DNA of 64,000 nt from Weeksellaceae bacterium (GCA_022013695.1 JAKLPS010000020.1:1-64000), one strand, 5' to 3'. Positions 36,607 to 46,608 are shown, numbered from the stretch's first letter. Made by a program: numbers and translations. The notes: generated by a model not told the origin, from the letters alone.

Positions 36607-39234
36607 ATGAAAATAGAGAAAATACAGGTTCTGAGAGGTCCAAACATTTGGAGTATTACAAGAAAAAAACTGATACAGATGCGGCTGGATTTGGAAGAAA
36701 CTGAGCATTTCCCCACCAATAAGATAGATGGTTTCCGCGAAAGGATTGAAAAGTTGCTGCCATCGTTAATTTCGCACCGCTGTTCCGAAGGTTGCGAAGG
36801 CGGATTTTTCAAACGCGTCGAGATGGGAACTTGGATGGGGCACGTCATCGAACATATTGCCTTAGAAATTCAGACTTTAGCGGGGATGGATGTGGGTTTT
36901 GGAAGAACTCGCGAGACCAAAACACCGGGCGTTTATAATGTGGTTTTTAATTACAAAGAGGAGCAGGCCGGAATTTTTGCCGCCGAAGAGTCCGTGAAAA
37001 TTGCAGAAGCCCTGATGGCCGCCACAGAATATGATATTGAAAAATGCATTCACAGCCTCAAAGAACTTCGTGAAAGTGAAAGATTAGGACCTTCAACTGG
37101 AAGTATTGTCGAAGAAGCGGCTTCTAGAAAAATCCCTTGGATCCGACTTGGCAAAAACTCCCTTGTGCAGCTTGGGTATGGGATCAATCAGCAAAGATTT
37201 CAGGCAACAATAACTGGAAATACCAGCAGTATCGCTGTGGATATTGCCTGCAACAAAGAACTTACAAAAAAGATGCTGGAGGATGCAGCGATTCCTGTGC
37301 CATCCGGAACTCTTGTTGTAGATGAGGGAGGTTTGGACTACGCCGTTAAAAAATTTGGTTATCCACTGGTCATCAAGCCTTTGGACGGCAATCACGGCAA
37401 GGGAGCTTCCATTAATGTTAATGATTTTGAAACGGCACGCATAGGACTGGAGCACGCCCAGCAATTTTCGAAAAAAGTGATTGTAGAAAAGTATATCACA
37501 GGTTTTGATTTCAGGGTTTTGGTGATCAATCACAAGATGGTTGCTGCTGCCAGACGTGTTCCCGCTCACGTTGTAGGAGATGGAGAGATGACCATCCAAG
37601 AGCTAATAGATAAAGAAAATACAGACCCGAGACGCGGCTACGGACACGAAAATGTGCTGACCGAAATCGATGTTGATAAAGACACCAACGAACTGCTGGA
37701 AAAACTTAATTATACCCTGGAAACTATTCCCCAAAAAGGGGAAATTGTTTATTTAAAATCTACTGCCAATCTATCCACTGGCGGAACCTCTATCGACGTT
37801 ACCGATATGATCCATCCGGAAAACGTGCAGATGGCAGAACGTGTTTCCAGAATCATTGGATTGGATGTTTGCGGCATCGATATTATGGCTGAAAATCTTA
37901 CCCAACCTCTTAAAGAAAGTGGCGGTGCCATCTTGGAAGTGAATGCTGCTCCGGGTTTCCGAATGCACCTTGCGCCCAGCGAGGGCTTGCCAAGAAATGT
38001 TGCTGCTCCAGTAGTAGATATGCTTTATCCTGCCGGCAAGGAATTCAGAATTCCAATTATTGCAGTAACAGGTACTAACGGAAAAACGACGACCACCAGA
38101 ATCTTGGCTCACATTGTCAAAAATAATGGAAAACGAGTGGGCTTTACAACCTCGGACGGAATTTATATTCAAAACACATTGCTGCAAAAAGGAGATACAA
38201 CGGGTCCGCAATCAGCGGAATTTATCCTGAAAGACCCAACCGTAGAATTTGCTGTTTTGGAAACGGCCAGAGGCGGCATTTTGAGAGCCGGACTCGGTTT
38301 CGGAACTTGTGACATAGGCGTTTTGACCAATATTAAAGAAGATCATTTGGGCATCAGCGATATTCATAATCTAAAAGATCTGACGAAGGTAAAACGCGTA
38401 GTGCTCGACAGCGTAAAAAAAGATGGCTGGTGCATTCTGAATGCCGACGACGATTATTCTATGAGACTAGCGGATGATTTGCGTTCTAAAGTAGCATTGT
38501 TCAGCTTAGATGAGAACAATCCGCACATCAAAAGATTTGCAAAAGAGGGTAGGATCACTTGTGTTTACGAGGAAGGATTTGTCACCCTCAAAAAAGGTGA
38601 ATGGAAAATCAGAATCGAACGGGTAAAAAACATTCCCATCACGATGGAAGGAAAGGCTAAGTTTATGATTGCCAATGTTTTGGCGGCTTCATTGGCAGCC
38701 TACGTGTACGGTTTCGAGATTCCGAATATTGCCTTAGCTCTAACGACATTTATTCCAAGTGCCCAATTGACTCCGGGAAGGCTGAATATCTTCAACTTCA
38801 AAAACTTCAAAGTGATGATTGATTTTGCGCACAATCCTGCAGGCTATGAAGCCATTGAAGATTTTCTGAAAAGTGTGGAAGCCAACAAGAAAATCGGGAT
38901 TATCTCCGGAGTGGGCGACAGGAGGGATCAGGACATCCGCGAGATCGGAAAAATAGCCGGAAGAATGTTTGATCATATCATCATCAGAAACGAGAAGCAT
39001 CTGCGTGGAAGAACCGAAGATGAGATCAACAGTCTAATCATAGAAGGTATCCGCGAAGCGGGCCGAGACATCAGCTACGAATGCATCCCTCAAGAAATTG
39101 ATGCACTGAAGCACGCGATGAGTTTAGCAGAGGAGGGAACCTTCATTATCGCACTTAGCGACGTGATTTCCAATGCGATAGAGCTGGTGCAAGAATATCA
39201 GAACAAAGAAATGCAGGACGAAAGAAAATTCTAA
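36607..39234 (+). CDS. cphA: Cyanophycin synthetase
   Basis: CphA polymerises aspartate and arginine into multi-L-arginyl-poly-L-aspartate using ATP. The 875-residue length is normal. The N-terminal domain (MKIEKIQVLRGPNIWS, CSEGCEGGFFKRVEMGTWMGHV in parts) is followed by an ATP-grasp domain (about 215-480: YPLVIKPLDGNHGKGASINV, ILEVNAAPGFRMH). The C-terminal Mur-ligase-like domain has P-loop GTNGKTTTTRILAHI near residue 487 and DFAHNPAGYEAIEDF. Both catalytic halves look intact. It faces the breakdown genes cphB and isoaspartyl peptidase, and a terminator follows at 39260. Confidence 0.97.
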   Translation: MKIEKIQVLRGPNIWSITRKKLIQMRLDLEETEHFPTNKIDGFRERIEKLLPSLISHRCSEGCEGGFFKRVEMGTWMGHVIEHIALEIQTLAGMDVGFGRTRETKTPGVYNVVFNYKEEQAGIFAAEESVKIAEALMAATEYDIEKCIHSLKELRESERLGPSTGSIVEEAASRKIPWIRLGKNSLVQLGYGINQQRFQATITGNTSSIAVDIACNKELTKKMLEDAAIPVPSGTLVVDEGGLDYAVKKFGYPLVIKPLDGNHGKGASINVNDFETARIGLEHAQQFSKKVIVEKYITGFDFRVLVINHKMVAAARRVPAHVVGDGEMTIQELIDKENTDPRRGYGHENVLTEIDVDKDTNELLEKLNYTLETIPQKGEIVYLKSTANLSTGGTSIDVTDMIHPENVQMAERVSRIIGLDVCGIDIMAENLTQPLKESGGAILEVNAAPGFRMHLAPSEGLPRNVAAPVVDMLYPAGKEFRIPIIAVTGTNGKTTTTRILAHIVKNNGKRVGFTTSDGIYIQNTLLQKGDTTGPQSAEFILKDPTVEFAVLETARGGILRAGLGFGTCDIGVLTNIKEDHLGISDIHNLKDLTKVKRVVLDSVKKDGWCILNADDDYSMRLADDLRSKVALFSLDENNPHIKRFAKEGRITCVYEEGFVTLKKGEWKIRIERVKNIPITMEGKAKFMIANVLAASLAAYVYGFEIPNIALALTTFIPSAQLTPGRLNIFNFKNFKVMIDFAHNPAGYEAIEDFLKSVEANKKIGIISGVGDRRDQDIREIGKIAGRMFDHIIIRNEKHLRGRTEDEINSLIIEGIREAGRDISYECIPQEIDALKHAMSLAEEGTFIIALSDVISNAIELVQEYQNKEMQDERKF

Positions 39235-39259
39235 ACTTTTGAAAGTTTCAAAACAAAAA

Positions 39260-39294
39260 AAACCGCCTTTATTTGAGAGGGCGGTTTCATTTTA
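39260..39294 (+). terminator. Terminator after cphA
   Basis: AAACCGCC (39260-39267) pairs with GGCGGTTT (39280-39287) around a 12-base loop. It is followed by a T-rich stretch and preceded by an A run. It lies 25 bases past the cphA stop. Confidence 0.8.
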
Positions 39295-39340
39295 TAATTC
39301 CGTAACTTATTTCTAAAATTTGAAAAATCTCTTTGTTTTT

Positions 39341-39415
39341 ATAGGATTTCATCCTATTTTTAATTAGGTTTGATCGGATTTCATCCTATCCTTTAGTAAG
39401 TCACCACTTCGTGGC
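39341..39415. repeat. Palindromic repeats between cphA and acs
   Basis: ATAGGATTTCATCCTAT (39341-39356) is a palindrome with a 3-base centre. GGATTTCATCCTAT recurs at 39376-39389. CCACTTCGTGG follows near 39404-39414. The three small hairpins in 75 bases resemble a degenerate REP-type element. It lies 40 bases past the acs stop and might add to termination. Confidence 0.55.
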
Positions 39416-39454
39416 TCGGCGTGAATTCAAATTTGAGATTTCAGTACATTTTTT

Positions 39455-41362
39455 CTAAACTCTTCCTTTCGTAATTTCATCCACAATTTCGGGATTCAGC
39501 AAAGTAGAAGTGTCGCCGAAACTGTCAAAATCGCCTTCGGCAATTTTTCGAAGGATTCTACGCATGATTTTGCCGGATCTCGTTTTGGGAAGTCCGGATA
39601 CAAATTGGATTTTATCCAACTTAGCGATAGGGCCTATTTGTTCCGAAATTAATTGGTTGATTTCCCTCGCCAGATTCTCCCGGTTTCGTTCTTCGCCGGA
39701 TTCTTTCAGAGTCACAAAGCCGTACAAGGCGTTCCCTTTGATCTCGTGCGGATAGCCAACTATCGCCGACTCGGCTACTGCCGGATGTTGGTTGATGCTG
39801 TCTTCGATTGGGGCAGTGCCAAGATTGTGACCGGAAACGATGATGACGTCATCTACGCGACCAGTAATTCTGTAGTAACCAACTTCGTCTCTCAAGGCGC
39901 CATCTCCGGTAAAATATTTGCCCGGAAAAGCTGAGAAATAAGTTTCCTTGTAACGCTGATGATCGCCCCAAATCGTTCGGGCAATTCCGGGCCAAGGGAA
40001 GCGGATGCAGAGGTTGCCATCGACTTGGTTTCCGGCGATTTCGTTTCTTTTGTCGTCCATAAGAACTGGCTGAATGCCTGGCAGTGGTAGCGTGGCGTAG
40101 GTGGGCTTGGTAGGGGTCACAAATGGAATGGGGGAGATCATAATGCCGCCCGTTTCCGTCTGCCACCAAGTATCTACGATCGGGCATTTTTTCTTACCAA
40201 CATGATCATTGTACCAATGCCAAGCCTCGTCATTGATAGGCTCGCCCACAGATCCAATGACTTTCAGTGAATCCAGGTTGTGCTTCTGAACCCAATCGAT
40301 GTTTTCTTTGGCTAAGGATCGAATGGCAGTCGGCGCTGTGTAAAATTGAGTCACTTTATGCTTTTCAATCACTTCCCAGAATCGTCCCGGATCCGGGAAC
40401 GTTGGTATTCCTTCGAAAATTACGGTTGTAGCGCCGTTTAGAAGGGGGCCGTAAACGATATAAGAATGTCCTGTGATCCAGCCGATGTCGGCTGTACACC
40501 AGTAGATGTCATTTTCTTTATAGTTAAAAACATTTTTGAAAGTGTATGCCGTATAAACCATATATCCTGCGCTAGTATGAAGCATCCCTTTTGGCTTACC
40601 TGTGGACCCCGAGGTGTAGAGGATAAACAATGGATCTTCAGCATCCATAATGACCGTCACGAAGTCAGGAGATGCTTTGTCGAGATATTCGTCCATCCAG
40701 TGGTCTCTGCCTTCCTTCATCTGGACATCGTTGTGCGTTCTTTTCACCACCAAAACATTTTCTACTGTTGGCGTTTTCTCGAGCGCCTCATCCACAATGC
40801 TTTTTAGATCCAAGACTTTGTTTCCTCTATAGCTTCCGTCCGATGTGATCACCATTTTCGCGCCGCAGTCATTGATTCGTGAGGCTACCGCAGCGGCTGA
40901 AAATCCTGCAAATATCACAGAATGTACAGCGCCTAATTTGGCGCAAGCAAGCATTGAAACCGCCAGTTCGGGAATCATCGGCAAGTAGATGCAAACCCGG
41001 TCTCCTTTTTGGATTCCCATTTCGCGGAGGATGTTGGCCACTTTGTTGACCCTGGTGTATAGTTCGTTGTAAGAAATGTGTTGCGTTTCTTCTTTCGGAT
41101 CATTGGGTTCCCAGATGATTGCCGTTTTGTCTCCACGCAGAGCAAGATGCCGATCTAGGCAGTTTTTTGTGATGTTTAGTTTTGCATTTTTGAACCATTT
41201 GATGTTAGCTTCCTGCATATCGTAGTCCACAACTTTGGACCACCGCTGGTACCACACGAAGTTTTCATCGGCAATCTTGTCCCAAAATTTTTTCGGGTTT
41301 TTAATGGATTTTTTGTACTCTTTGAAATAATCCTGTAAATTCTGAATGTGATAATTTTTCAT
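39455..41362 (-). CDS. acs: Acetate--CoA ligase (AMP-forming)
   Basis: Acs turns acetate, ATP and CoA into acetyl-CoA in the cytoplasm. The ATG at 41362 gives 635 residues; a TTG two codons earlier is also in frame. Signature blocks are present: FILYTSGSTGKPKGMLHT (P-loop-like AMP-binding motif), YWCTADIGWITGHSYIVYGPL, DTWWQTETGG, YFTGDGALRDEVGYYRITGRVDD in parts, and the regulated Lys in LPKTRSGKIMRR. It is the last gene of the array beginning at 49854, 18 bases after the PrpE-like gene. Confidence 0.96.
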   Translation of the reverse strand: MKNYHIQNLQDYFKEYKKSIKNPKKFWDKIADENFVWYQRWSKVVDYDMQEANIKWFKNAKLNITKNCLDRHLALRGDKTAIIWEPNDPKEETQHISYNELYTRVNKVANILREMGIQKGDRVCIYLPMIPELAVSMLACAKLGAVHSVIFAGFSAAAVASRINDCGAKMVITSDGSYRGNKVLDLKSIVDEALEKTPTVENVLVVKRTHNDVQMKEGRDHWMDEYLDKASPDFVTVIMDAEDPLFILYTSGSTGKPKGMLHTSAGYMVYTAYTFKNVFNYKENDIYWCTADIGWITGHSYIVYGPLLNGATTVIFEGIPTFPDPGRFWEVIEKHKVTQFYTAPTAIRSLAKENIDWVQKHNLDSLKVIGSVGEPINDEAWHWYNDHVGKKKCPIVDTWWQTETGGIMISPIPFVTPTKPTYATLPLPGIQPVLMDDKRNEIAGNQVDGNLCIRFPWPGIARTIWGDHQRYKETYFSAFPGKYFTGDGALRDEVGYYRITGRVDDVIIVSGHNLGTAPIEDSINQHPAVAESAIVGYPHEIKGNALYGFVTLKESGEERNRENLAREINQLISEQIGPIAKLDKIQFVSGLPKTRSGKIMRRILRKIAEGDFDSFGDTSTLLNPEIVDEITKGRV

Positions 41363-41380
41363 TTTCAATTTATTTTATGT

Positions 41381-43279
41381 TTACGCTTGATGAATTTTCC
41401 AGTATTCATCTACTTTGCTGTTTATTTCTTCAACGATGAGTTCGTCATCAATGGTAGATGGGATTTGGAAGTCTTTTTTGTCGAGTATGGTTCTTATCAA
41501 TTTTCTCAGGATTTTTCCCGATCGGGTTTTTGGCAATCGTTTGACGACCATTACATTTTTAAAAGAGGCAACGGCACCTATTTTTTCTCTTACACTTTCC
41601 ACGATTTGTTTTTCAATATCTTTTTCGGAAATGGTGATACCGCTTTTTAACACTACACAAGCAAATGGAATTTGACCTTTTAATTCATCTTCTTTTCCCA
41701 CCACTGCACATTCTGCAACGTTAGGATTTGAGGAGACAATTTCCTCCATTTCGGAAGTAGAAAGTCTGTGTCCTGCCACGTTGATCACATCATCTACCCG
41801 CCCCGTCACGAAAACATAGCCGTCTTCGTCTTTGATGGCGCCGTCTCCGGAAAAATAGTAGCCCTCGAACTGAGAAAGATAACTGCTTCTGAACCTGGGG
41901 AAATCATTCCAGATGCCCAGCAAAGCACCTGGAGCTAATGGTAATTTGATGACTAAATAGCCCTCGTGATGAGGATCGAGTTCAAAGCCATTTTCATCAA
42001 ATACCTTAATGTCGTAGCCCGGGATGGGTTTTCCGGCAGCGGCTCTTTTTATTTTATAATTTTCATCGGCGGTCAGCAATCCCAGCATTGGTGATCCAGA
42101 TTCTGTCTGCCACCAGTGGTCTATTGCGGGTACGCCGATGTGCTCTGCAAACCAATCCAGAGTGGCCACATCGCAACGCTCGCCCGCCAGAAACTGTTTC
42201 TTGAAGTGGGATAGATCATATTTTTTTATGAATTCTCCGTTGGGATCTTCCTTTTTGATGGCGCGAATCGCCGTTGGTGCGGTGAACATGACCGAAACTT
42301 TATATTCCGAGATGATGCGCCAATAGGTTCCTGCATCTGGGGTGAAAACCGGTTTCCCTTCAAAAATGACCGTTGTATTTCTATTAATCAATGGTCCATA
42401 AACCGAGTAGCTATGGCCAACGGCCCATCCGAAATCCGATGCCGTCCACATTATTTCGCCTGCTGCCATGGCATAATGATATTTCATGGTGAATTTCATC
42501 GCTGTGGCATATCCGCCGGTGTCTCGAACGATGCCTTTTGGCTTCCCTGTGGTTCCCGATGTATAAAGCAAATACAGCGGATGGGTAGATTCTACAGAAA
42601 CGCAATCTGCAGGCTCCGATTGCGCAACCAATTCATCATAGTCCACAATGCCATCAAACATTTCGTGCTTGTTGTCTATCAATTTCCTATTGTAAACGAT
42701 GATGTTTTCTACTCTGTCTTGGGCGAGTTCTATGGCTTGTTTTACAAGGGGCAGATAAGGAATTCTTTTACTGATCTCGACTCCGGCTGTGGCGGTGATC
42801 ATAGCTTTGGGTTTGCAGTCGTTTATTCTTACCACCAATTCTGTGGGTGCAAACCCTCCAAACACCACATTGTGAATCACACCAATTCTTGCGCAAGCCA
42901 GCATTGCAAAAAGGGTTTGGGGGATCATCGGCATATAGATTACGGCGGTATCTCCTTTGGTCAATCCTAAAGATTTTAGTCCGCCTGCCAATTTGGAAAC
43001 TTCATCTTTGAGCTGGTAAAAAGTGTATTTCTGCTTCTGATTCGTCACGGGAGAATCGTAGATGACGGCAACTTGATCGCCATAGCCATCGTTGATGTGC
43101 TTATCGATGCAGAGGTAACACATATTGAGTTCTCCGTCGGCAAACCATTGGTTGTAGCCGTTTTCATCCAAGGAAGTAATGGTAGTGGGAAACCGAAACC
43201 AGTCTATTTCTCTGGCCTGCGTTTTCCAAAATTCGTCTCTGCTTTCAATACTTTCTTTAAATAATGTATCGTAGTTCAT
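41381..43279 (-). CDS. Propionyl-CoA synthetase-like acyl-CoA ligase
   Basis: This 632-residue AMP-forming ligase is a paralogue of the next gene. It has LYLLYTSGTTGKPKGIVRD, WTASDFGWAVGHSYSVYGPL, DHWWQTESGSPM, FSGDGAIKDEDGYVFVTGRVDD (in parts) and LPKTRSGKILRK. The IVRDTGGYA and ESGSP variants are PrpE-like rather than Acs-like, so propionate or another short acyl acid is the likely substrate. It lies 30 bases after the response regulator gene and directly before acs, so both acids can be activated from one transcript. Confidence 0.88.
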   Translation of the reverse strand: MNYDTLFKESIESRDEFWKTQAREIDWFRFPTTITSLDENGYNQWFADGELNMCYLCIDKHINDGYGDQVAVIYDSPVTNQKQKYTFYQLKDEVSKLAGGLKSLGLTKGDTAVIYMPMIPQTLFAMLACARIGVIHNVVFGGFAPTELVVRINDCKPKAMITATAGVEISKRIPYLPLVKQAIELAQDRVENIIVYNRKLIDNKHEMFDGIVDYDELVAQSEPADCVSVESTHPLYLLYTSGTTGKPKGIVRDTGGYATAMKFTMKYHYAMAAGEIMWTASDFGWAVGHSYSVYGPLINRNTTVIFEGKPVFTPDAGTYWRIISEYKVSVMFTAPTAIRAIKKEDPNGEFIKKYDLSHFKKQFLAGERCDVATLDWFAEHIGVPAIDHWWQTESGSPMLGLLTADENYKIKRAAAGKPIPGYDIKVFDENGFELDPHHEGYLVIKLPLAPGALLGIWNDFPRFRSSYLSQFEGYYFSGDGAIKDEDGYVFVTGRVDDVINVAGHRLSTSEMEEIVSSNPNVAECAVVGKEDELKGQIPFACVVLKSGITISEKDIEKQIVESVREKIGAVASFKNVMVVKRLPKTRSGKILRKLIRTILDKKDFQIPSTIDDELIVEEINSKVDEYWKIHQA

Positions 43280-43309
43280 GGATATGATATTACAAGGTTT
43301 ATATTCATT

Positions 43310-43669
43310 CTAAAACATTTCTTCTATCTGTTGTATCAATTTTTTGATGGAGTAGGGCTTGGTGACGTAGGCGTCGGCGCCAAGCTCCAAGCCTTTTTCG
43401 ATGTCTTTTGGGTTAGATTTTGCACTTAGGAAAATGATTTTGGTGTCTTTCATTTTCCCCATCTGTTTGATTTCTTCCAATGTGCTGTAGCCGTCTAAGT
43501 TTGGCATCATAATATCCAAAAGGATGGCTTGCGGCGTGATGGTTTTTAGCAAATCCAAAACCTCCGTTCCGTCTCGTGCGATGTAAACATCATAACCTGT
43601 CTTCTTGAAACTGTATTCCAAAGACATCAGAATCTTGTGCTCGTCATCCGCTATTAATATCGTTTTCAT
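43310..43669 (-). CDS. Receiver-only response regulator (CheY-like)
   Basis: This 119-residue protein is a single receiver domain with no output domain. The acidic pair is in IADDE (Asp8, Asp9), the phospho-acceptor is Asp52 in ILLDIMMPNLDG, and Ser82 and Lys104 (VTKPYS) complete the active site. Its start lies inside the end of the symporter-kinase gene (26-base overlap), so the two are coupled and form a cognate pair. How a lone receiver changes gene expression here is unclear; it may act by protein contact or by phosphorelay to a regulator elsewhere. Confidence 0.93.
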   Translation of the reverse strand: MKTILIADDEHKILMSLEYSFKKTGYDVYIARDGTEVLDLLKTITPQAILLDIMMPNLDGYSTLEEIKQMGKMKDTKIIFLSAKSNPKDIEKGLELGADAYVTKPYSIKKLIQQIEEMF

Positions 43670-46346
43670 TGTTCTTGCTGGTTTGAGTTCTTAGTTGTAA
43701 GGTAAAAGTGACGCCCAATTCATTGTTTTCGGCGCCGATAGTTCCATTTTGCGCCTCCATTATTTTTTTGCAGATGGCCAGTCCCAATCCGCTACCGGAA
43801 GGCTTTCTTAGGTTTTGATTTTTTGATTGGTAAAACTTGTCGAATATCAACTCGAGATCTTCCTCCGGGATTTTTCTCCCGGTATTGAATATGTTGATCA
43901 CTAAGTTAGCATTTTTTTCCTGAAATTTAGCCTGGATGCTTCCCTGTTCATCGGCAAACTTCAAGGCATTTCCTAAGATATTCTGAAAAACCTGAATCAG
44001 TCTGGCTTCGTCGTATTCGAAAATCGGATGGGTCAAAAGATCAACTTCACTGAGGTGAATTTTTTTCTGATGAATCAGGGGACTGATGGGATTTAGGGCT
44101 TTTTGATAGGTTTCGATGATGTTGTTTGGACGGATATTCAAAGCGATTTCGCCGTGCTCCAACTTGTCGAGATACAAAATATCGTTGATGATTTCGTTCA
44201 GCCGGTCCGATTCTGTGACGATATTATTCAGGAATTCTTTTTTGAGTTCGGGCGGCATTTCATCGTCTTCTGCAAGGATTTCGCCCACAGATCTTATGGC
44301 TGTTATGGGCGTCCGGAGCTCGTGGGCAACGGCATCCAAGAAGTCGTCCTTCTGCCTGTCTTTGATGATGAGATTTTCATTGGCGGATCTCAATTCGTCC
44401 GACAGCTGGCGAAGTTCTCGACTTTGCTCGGTCAGTTTTTTGTTAAGGCTGATATTTTCTTTAGATTCTTCCAAGATTTTGAGGACTTCGGTGAGAGAGA
44501 TCTTGTCTTCCTGCGTCACCCCTTCGATCAGAATTTTTGCTGAAGCGGTTCCAATTCTTCCCGAAAGTAAGTTTTCCGAAAATTTGATGAATCTCGCATC
44601 GGCGGTTTCGGTGCGCGTATCGATGTTGTATTTGAGGTTGAAAATCCGCAATGCCTGTTCGGTCTTTTTTTCGCCCAGAAAGTTGACCAAGATATTACGA
44701 ATGTCGGAAACATAGGCACGGCCGCGCCAGACAAAGGCGTTCTCATGATTTTGGATATATTTATCAATATCGATGTATATTTCGGCAAAGTTGCGTTCCC
44801 GATAATCGCCTTTTCGACTTAATGAAATTATCGAAAATAAGCTGATATTCAATAAAATAGACCAAAAAAAGACTTCCGAAATATTACTCAAATAAGGAAT
44901 GTCGAAAAAGCTGAACCAATCATAAACATTCCTTATCAAGCCTTTAATTTCCTGATTGTAAGAGAAATAATATTGCGGAATTATCAGGCCGAAGTAGCAG
45001 ACAATCAATCCCGCGATTAAGCCAGCAACAGCACCTCTGTAACTGCCTCTCCGCCAAAATATGGCGCCGAAAAATGAGGGACCCAATTGCGAAATGATGA
45101 CAAAAGAAACCAACCCAACAGAGTACAAACTGTTCTTTAAAATGAAGAATTTGTAAAAAATAAATGCCGTAACAATCAGAATGAAAATGCTGACTTTTCG
45201 AATGTTCATAATGGTTTTCGTATTCTTTTCTTCGTGATCAGATTTCAACCGATCCAGCCAGCCGTAGGGAATGATGAGGTTGTTGGACAGCATTATGGAA
45301 AGCGTGATGCTCGAGATAATGACCATCGATATGGAGGAACTCAGCCCGCCGAGAAACACCAAAACGGTAATCAGCTGATTGTCAAAATATTGAGGAATTA
45401 ATATCGAGTAGAATTCGGGATTCACATCTTGCCCATTAAACAAAATGCGGCCGCCCCACGCAATTGGAAATACAAATAGGGTGAAAATCAGCATGTAAAG
45501 CGGAAAAAACCAGATCGCGGTTTTCAGATGTTTTTCCTGCCGGTTTTCGACTATGGTTGTATGGAATTGTCTTGGTAGTAGAAAAATCGCGGAGGCCGAA
45601 ATCAGGCAGAGAATCATCCAGTTGAAACTGCCCTCCAAGCCATTAAACGTATTTTTCTCCTTGAAATCCAGAAAACTGCTTGCCTTGGCATAAATATCGG
45701 AAATACCATCAAATGCAAAATAGGTAACAAAAATACCCAAAACCACAAAGAAGATTAATTTCAAGAGACTTTCCAAAGCTACTGTCGAGATGATTCCCAA
45801 TCTTTTTTCCGAAGCATCCACATATCTGGTGCCGTAATAGGAGGAAAACAATGCCAAAAGTAAGACGACCACCGTGGCGTTATCTGAGAAGATATTCTTC
45901 GAAATGGGCGTCTGCGTCACCAGATGGAAGGTCTCGGAAATAGCTTTGATCTGCAGCCCAATATAGGGGATAATTCCAAAAATACAAACCAATGTGATAA
46001 TGGCGCCAAAAAACCTACTGTTCCCATACCTCAATGAAATAAAATCTGCAATACTGCTCACTTTATTGACTCTCGAGATTCGAAGAATTTTTTTGTTGAT
46101 GTAAATCCACGCCGGGATCACGATGACCGGACCGATGTAAATGGGAAGATAATCCAAGCCTTCATTCGCCGCAACGCCGATGCTGCCGTAGTAGGTCCAG
46201 GCGGTGCAATAGACCGCTAAGGACAAGGCATAGATGTACGGATTGTTGACCCATATCTTGCTCTTCTTTTTCTCCGCGGTGTGAGCCACAAAAAAAAGAA
46301 GGGCGAGATAAAGAATCACCACCGCATATAAAGCAACGCTACTCAT
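43644..46346 (-). CDS. Sodium/solute symporter-histidine kinase fusion (CrbS/CbrA-like)
   Basis: This 900-residue protein joins a transporter to a sensor kinase. Residues 1-510 are an SLC5-like symporter with about 13 membrane helices (for example YALSLAVYCTAWTYYGSIGVAAN, LVCIFGIIPYIGLQIKAIS). Residues about 555-640 form a STAC-like linker (VSDIRNILVNFLGEKKTEQALRI in parts). The kinase part has the H-box VAHELRTPITAIRS with His675, the N-box NILGNALKFAD and the G-box SGSGLGLAICKK. CrbS of Vibrio and Pseudomonas has this build and controls acs, which is in the same array here. Acetate or a similar acid is the inferred signal. It overlaps both neighbouring genes. Confidence 0.92.
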   Translation of the reverse strand: MSSVALYAVVILYLALLFFVAHTAEKKKSKIWVNNPYIYALSLAVYCTAWTYYGSIGVAANEGLDYLPIYIGPVIVIPAWIYINKKILRISRVNKVSSIADFISLRYGNSRFFGAIITLVCIFGIIPYIGLQIKAISETFHLVTQTPISKNIFSDNATVVVLLLALFSSYYGTRYVDASEKRLGIISTVALESLLKLIFFVVLGIFVTYFAFDGISDIYAKASSFLDFKEKNTFNGLEGSFNWMILCLISASAIFLLPRQFHTTIVENRQEKHLKTAIWFFPLYMLIFTLFVFPIAWGGRILFNGQDVNPEFYSILIPQYFDNQLITVLVFLGGLSSSISMVIISSITLSIMLSNNLIIPYGWLDRLKSDHEEKNTKTIMNIRKVSIFILIVTAFIFYKFFILKNSLYSVGLVSFVIISQLGPSFFGAIFWRRGSYRGAVAGLIAGLIVCYFGLIIPQYYFSYNQEIKGLIRNVYDWFSFFDIPYLSNISEVFFWSILLNISLFSIISLSRKGDYRERNFAEIYIDIDKYIQNHENAFVWRGRAYVSDIRNILVNFLGEKKTEQALRIFNLKYNIDTRTETADARFIKFSENLLSGRIGTASAKILIEGVTQEDKISLTEVLKILEESKENISLNKKLTEQSRELRQLSDELRSANENLIIKDRQKDDFLDAVAHELRTPITAIRSVGEILAEDDEMPPELKKEFLNNIVTESDRLNEIINDILYLDKLEHGEIALNIRPNNIIETYQKALNPISPLIHQKKIHLSEVDLLTHPIFEYDEARLIQVFQNILGNALKFADEQGSIQAKFQEKNANLVINIFNTGRKIPEEDLELIFDKFYQSKNQNLRKPSGSGLGLAICKKIMEAQNGTIGAENNELGVTFTLQLRTQTSKNNENDINSG

Positions 46347-46533
46347 CGTATTTTTTGAGGATTACAAAAGAAGCTACGACGGAGAAAAGCCAAACGCTGA
46401 AGATGTACACATACACCACAGGCCATCCGAAAAGCTCTTTTTCGCTATTGAACAAAAGAATAATCGGCGCACTGAACAATATCATGAGTCCAAAACTCAG
46501 GAGGATCAATTTTTGTTCGTGTCTTTTTTTCAT
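46339..46533 (-). CDS. Small two-helix membrane protein, probable symporter small subunit
   Basis: This 64-residue protein has two hydrophobic helices (about 8-27 and 36-57) separated by NSEKELFGWPVVYVY, and a charged end KKYDE. Tiny proteins of this type (DUF485, DUF3311 or DUF4212-like) accompany SLC5 symporters such as ActP. Its end overlaps the kinase start by 8 bases, which supports a partner role. The exact family was not established. A heptameric repeat lies upstream. Confidence 0.7.
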   Translation of the reverse strand: MKKRHEQKLILLSFGLMILFSAPIILLFNSEKELFGWPVVYVYIFSVWLFSVVASFVILKKYDE

Positions 46534-46570
46534 AGATGATTATCGAAAAAAGATAATTGATGAACGATAT

Positions 46571-46598
46571 TTATCATCCATCAATTATCAAATTATAA
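46571..46598. repeat. Heptameric tandem repeat before the symporter small subunit
   Basis: Four 7-base units are seen on the plus strand: TTATCAT, CCATCAA, TTATCAA, ATTATAA. Read toward the minus-strand gene they give TTGATAA, TTGATGG and ATGATAA, like the pheT upstream repeat. Confidence 0.6.
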
Positions 46599-46608
46599 TT
46601 TAGTTTCT

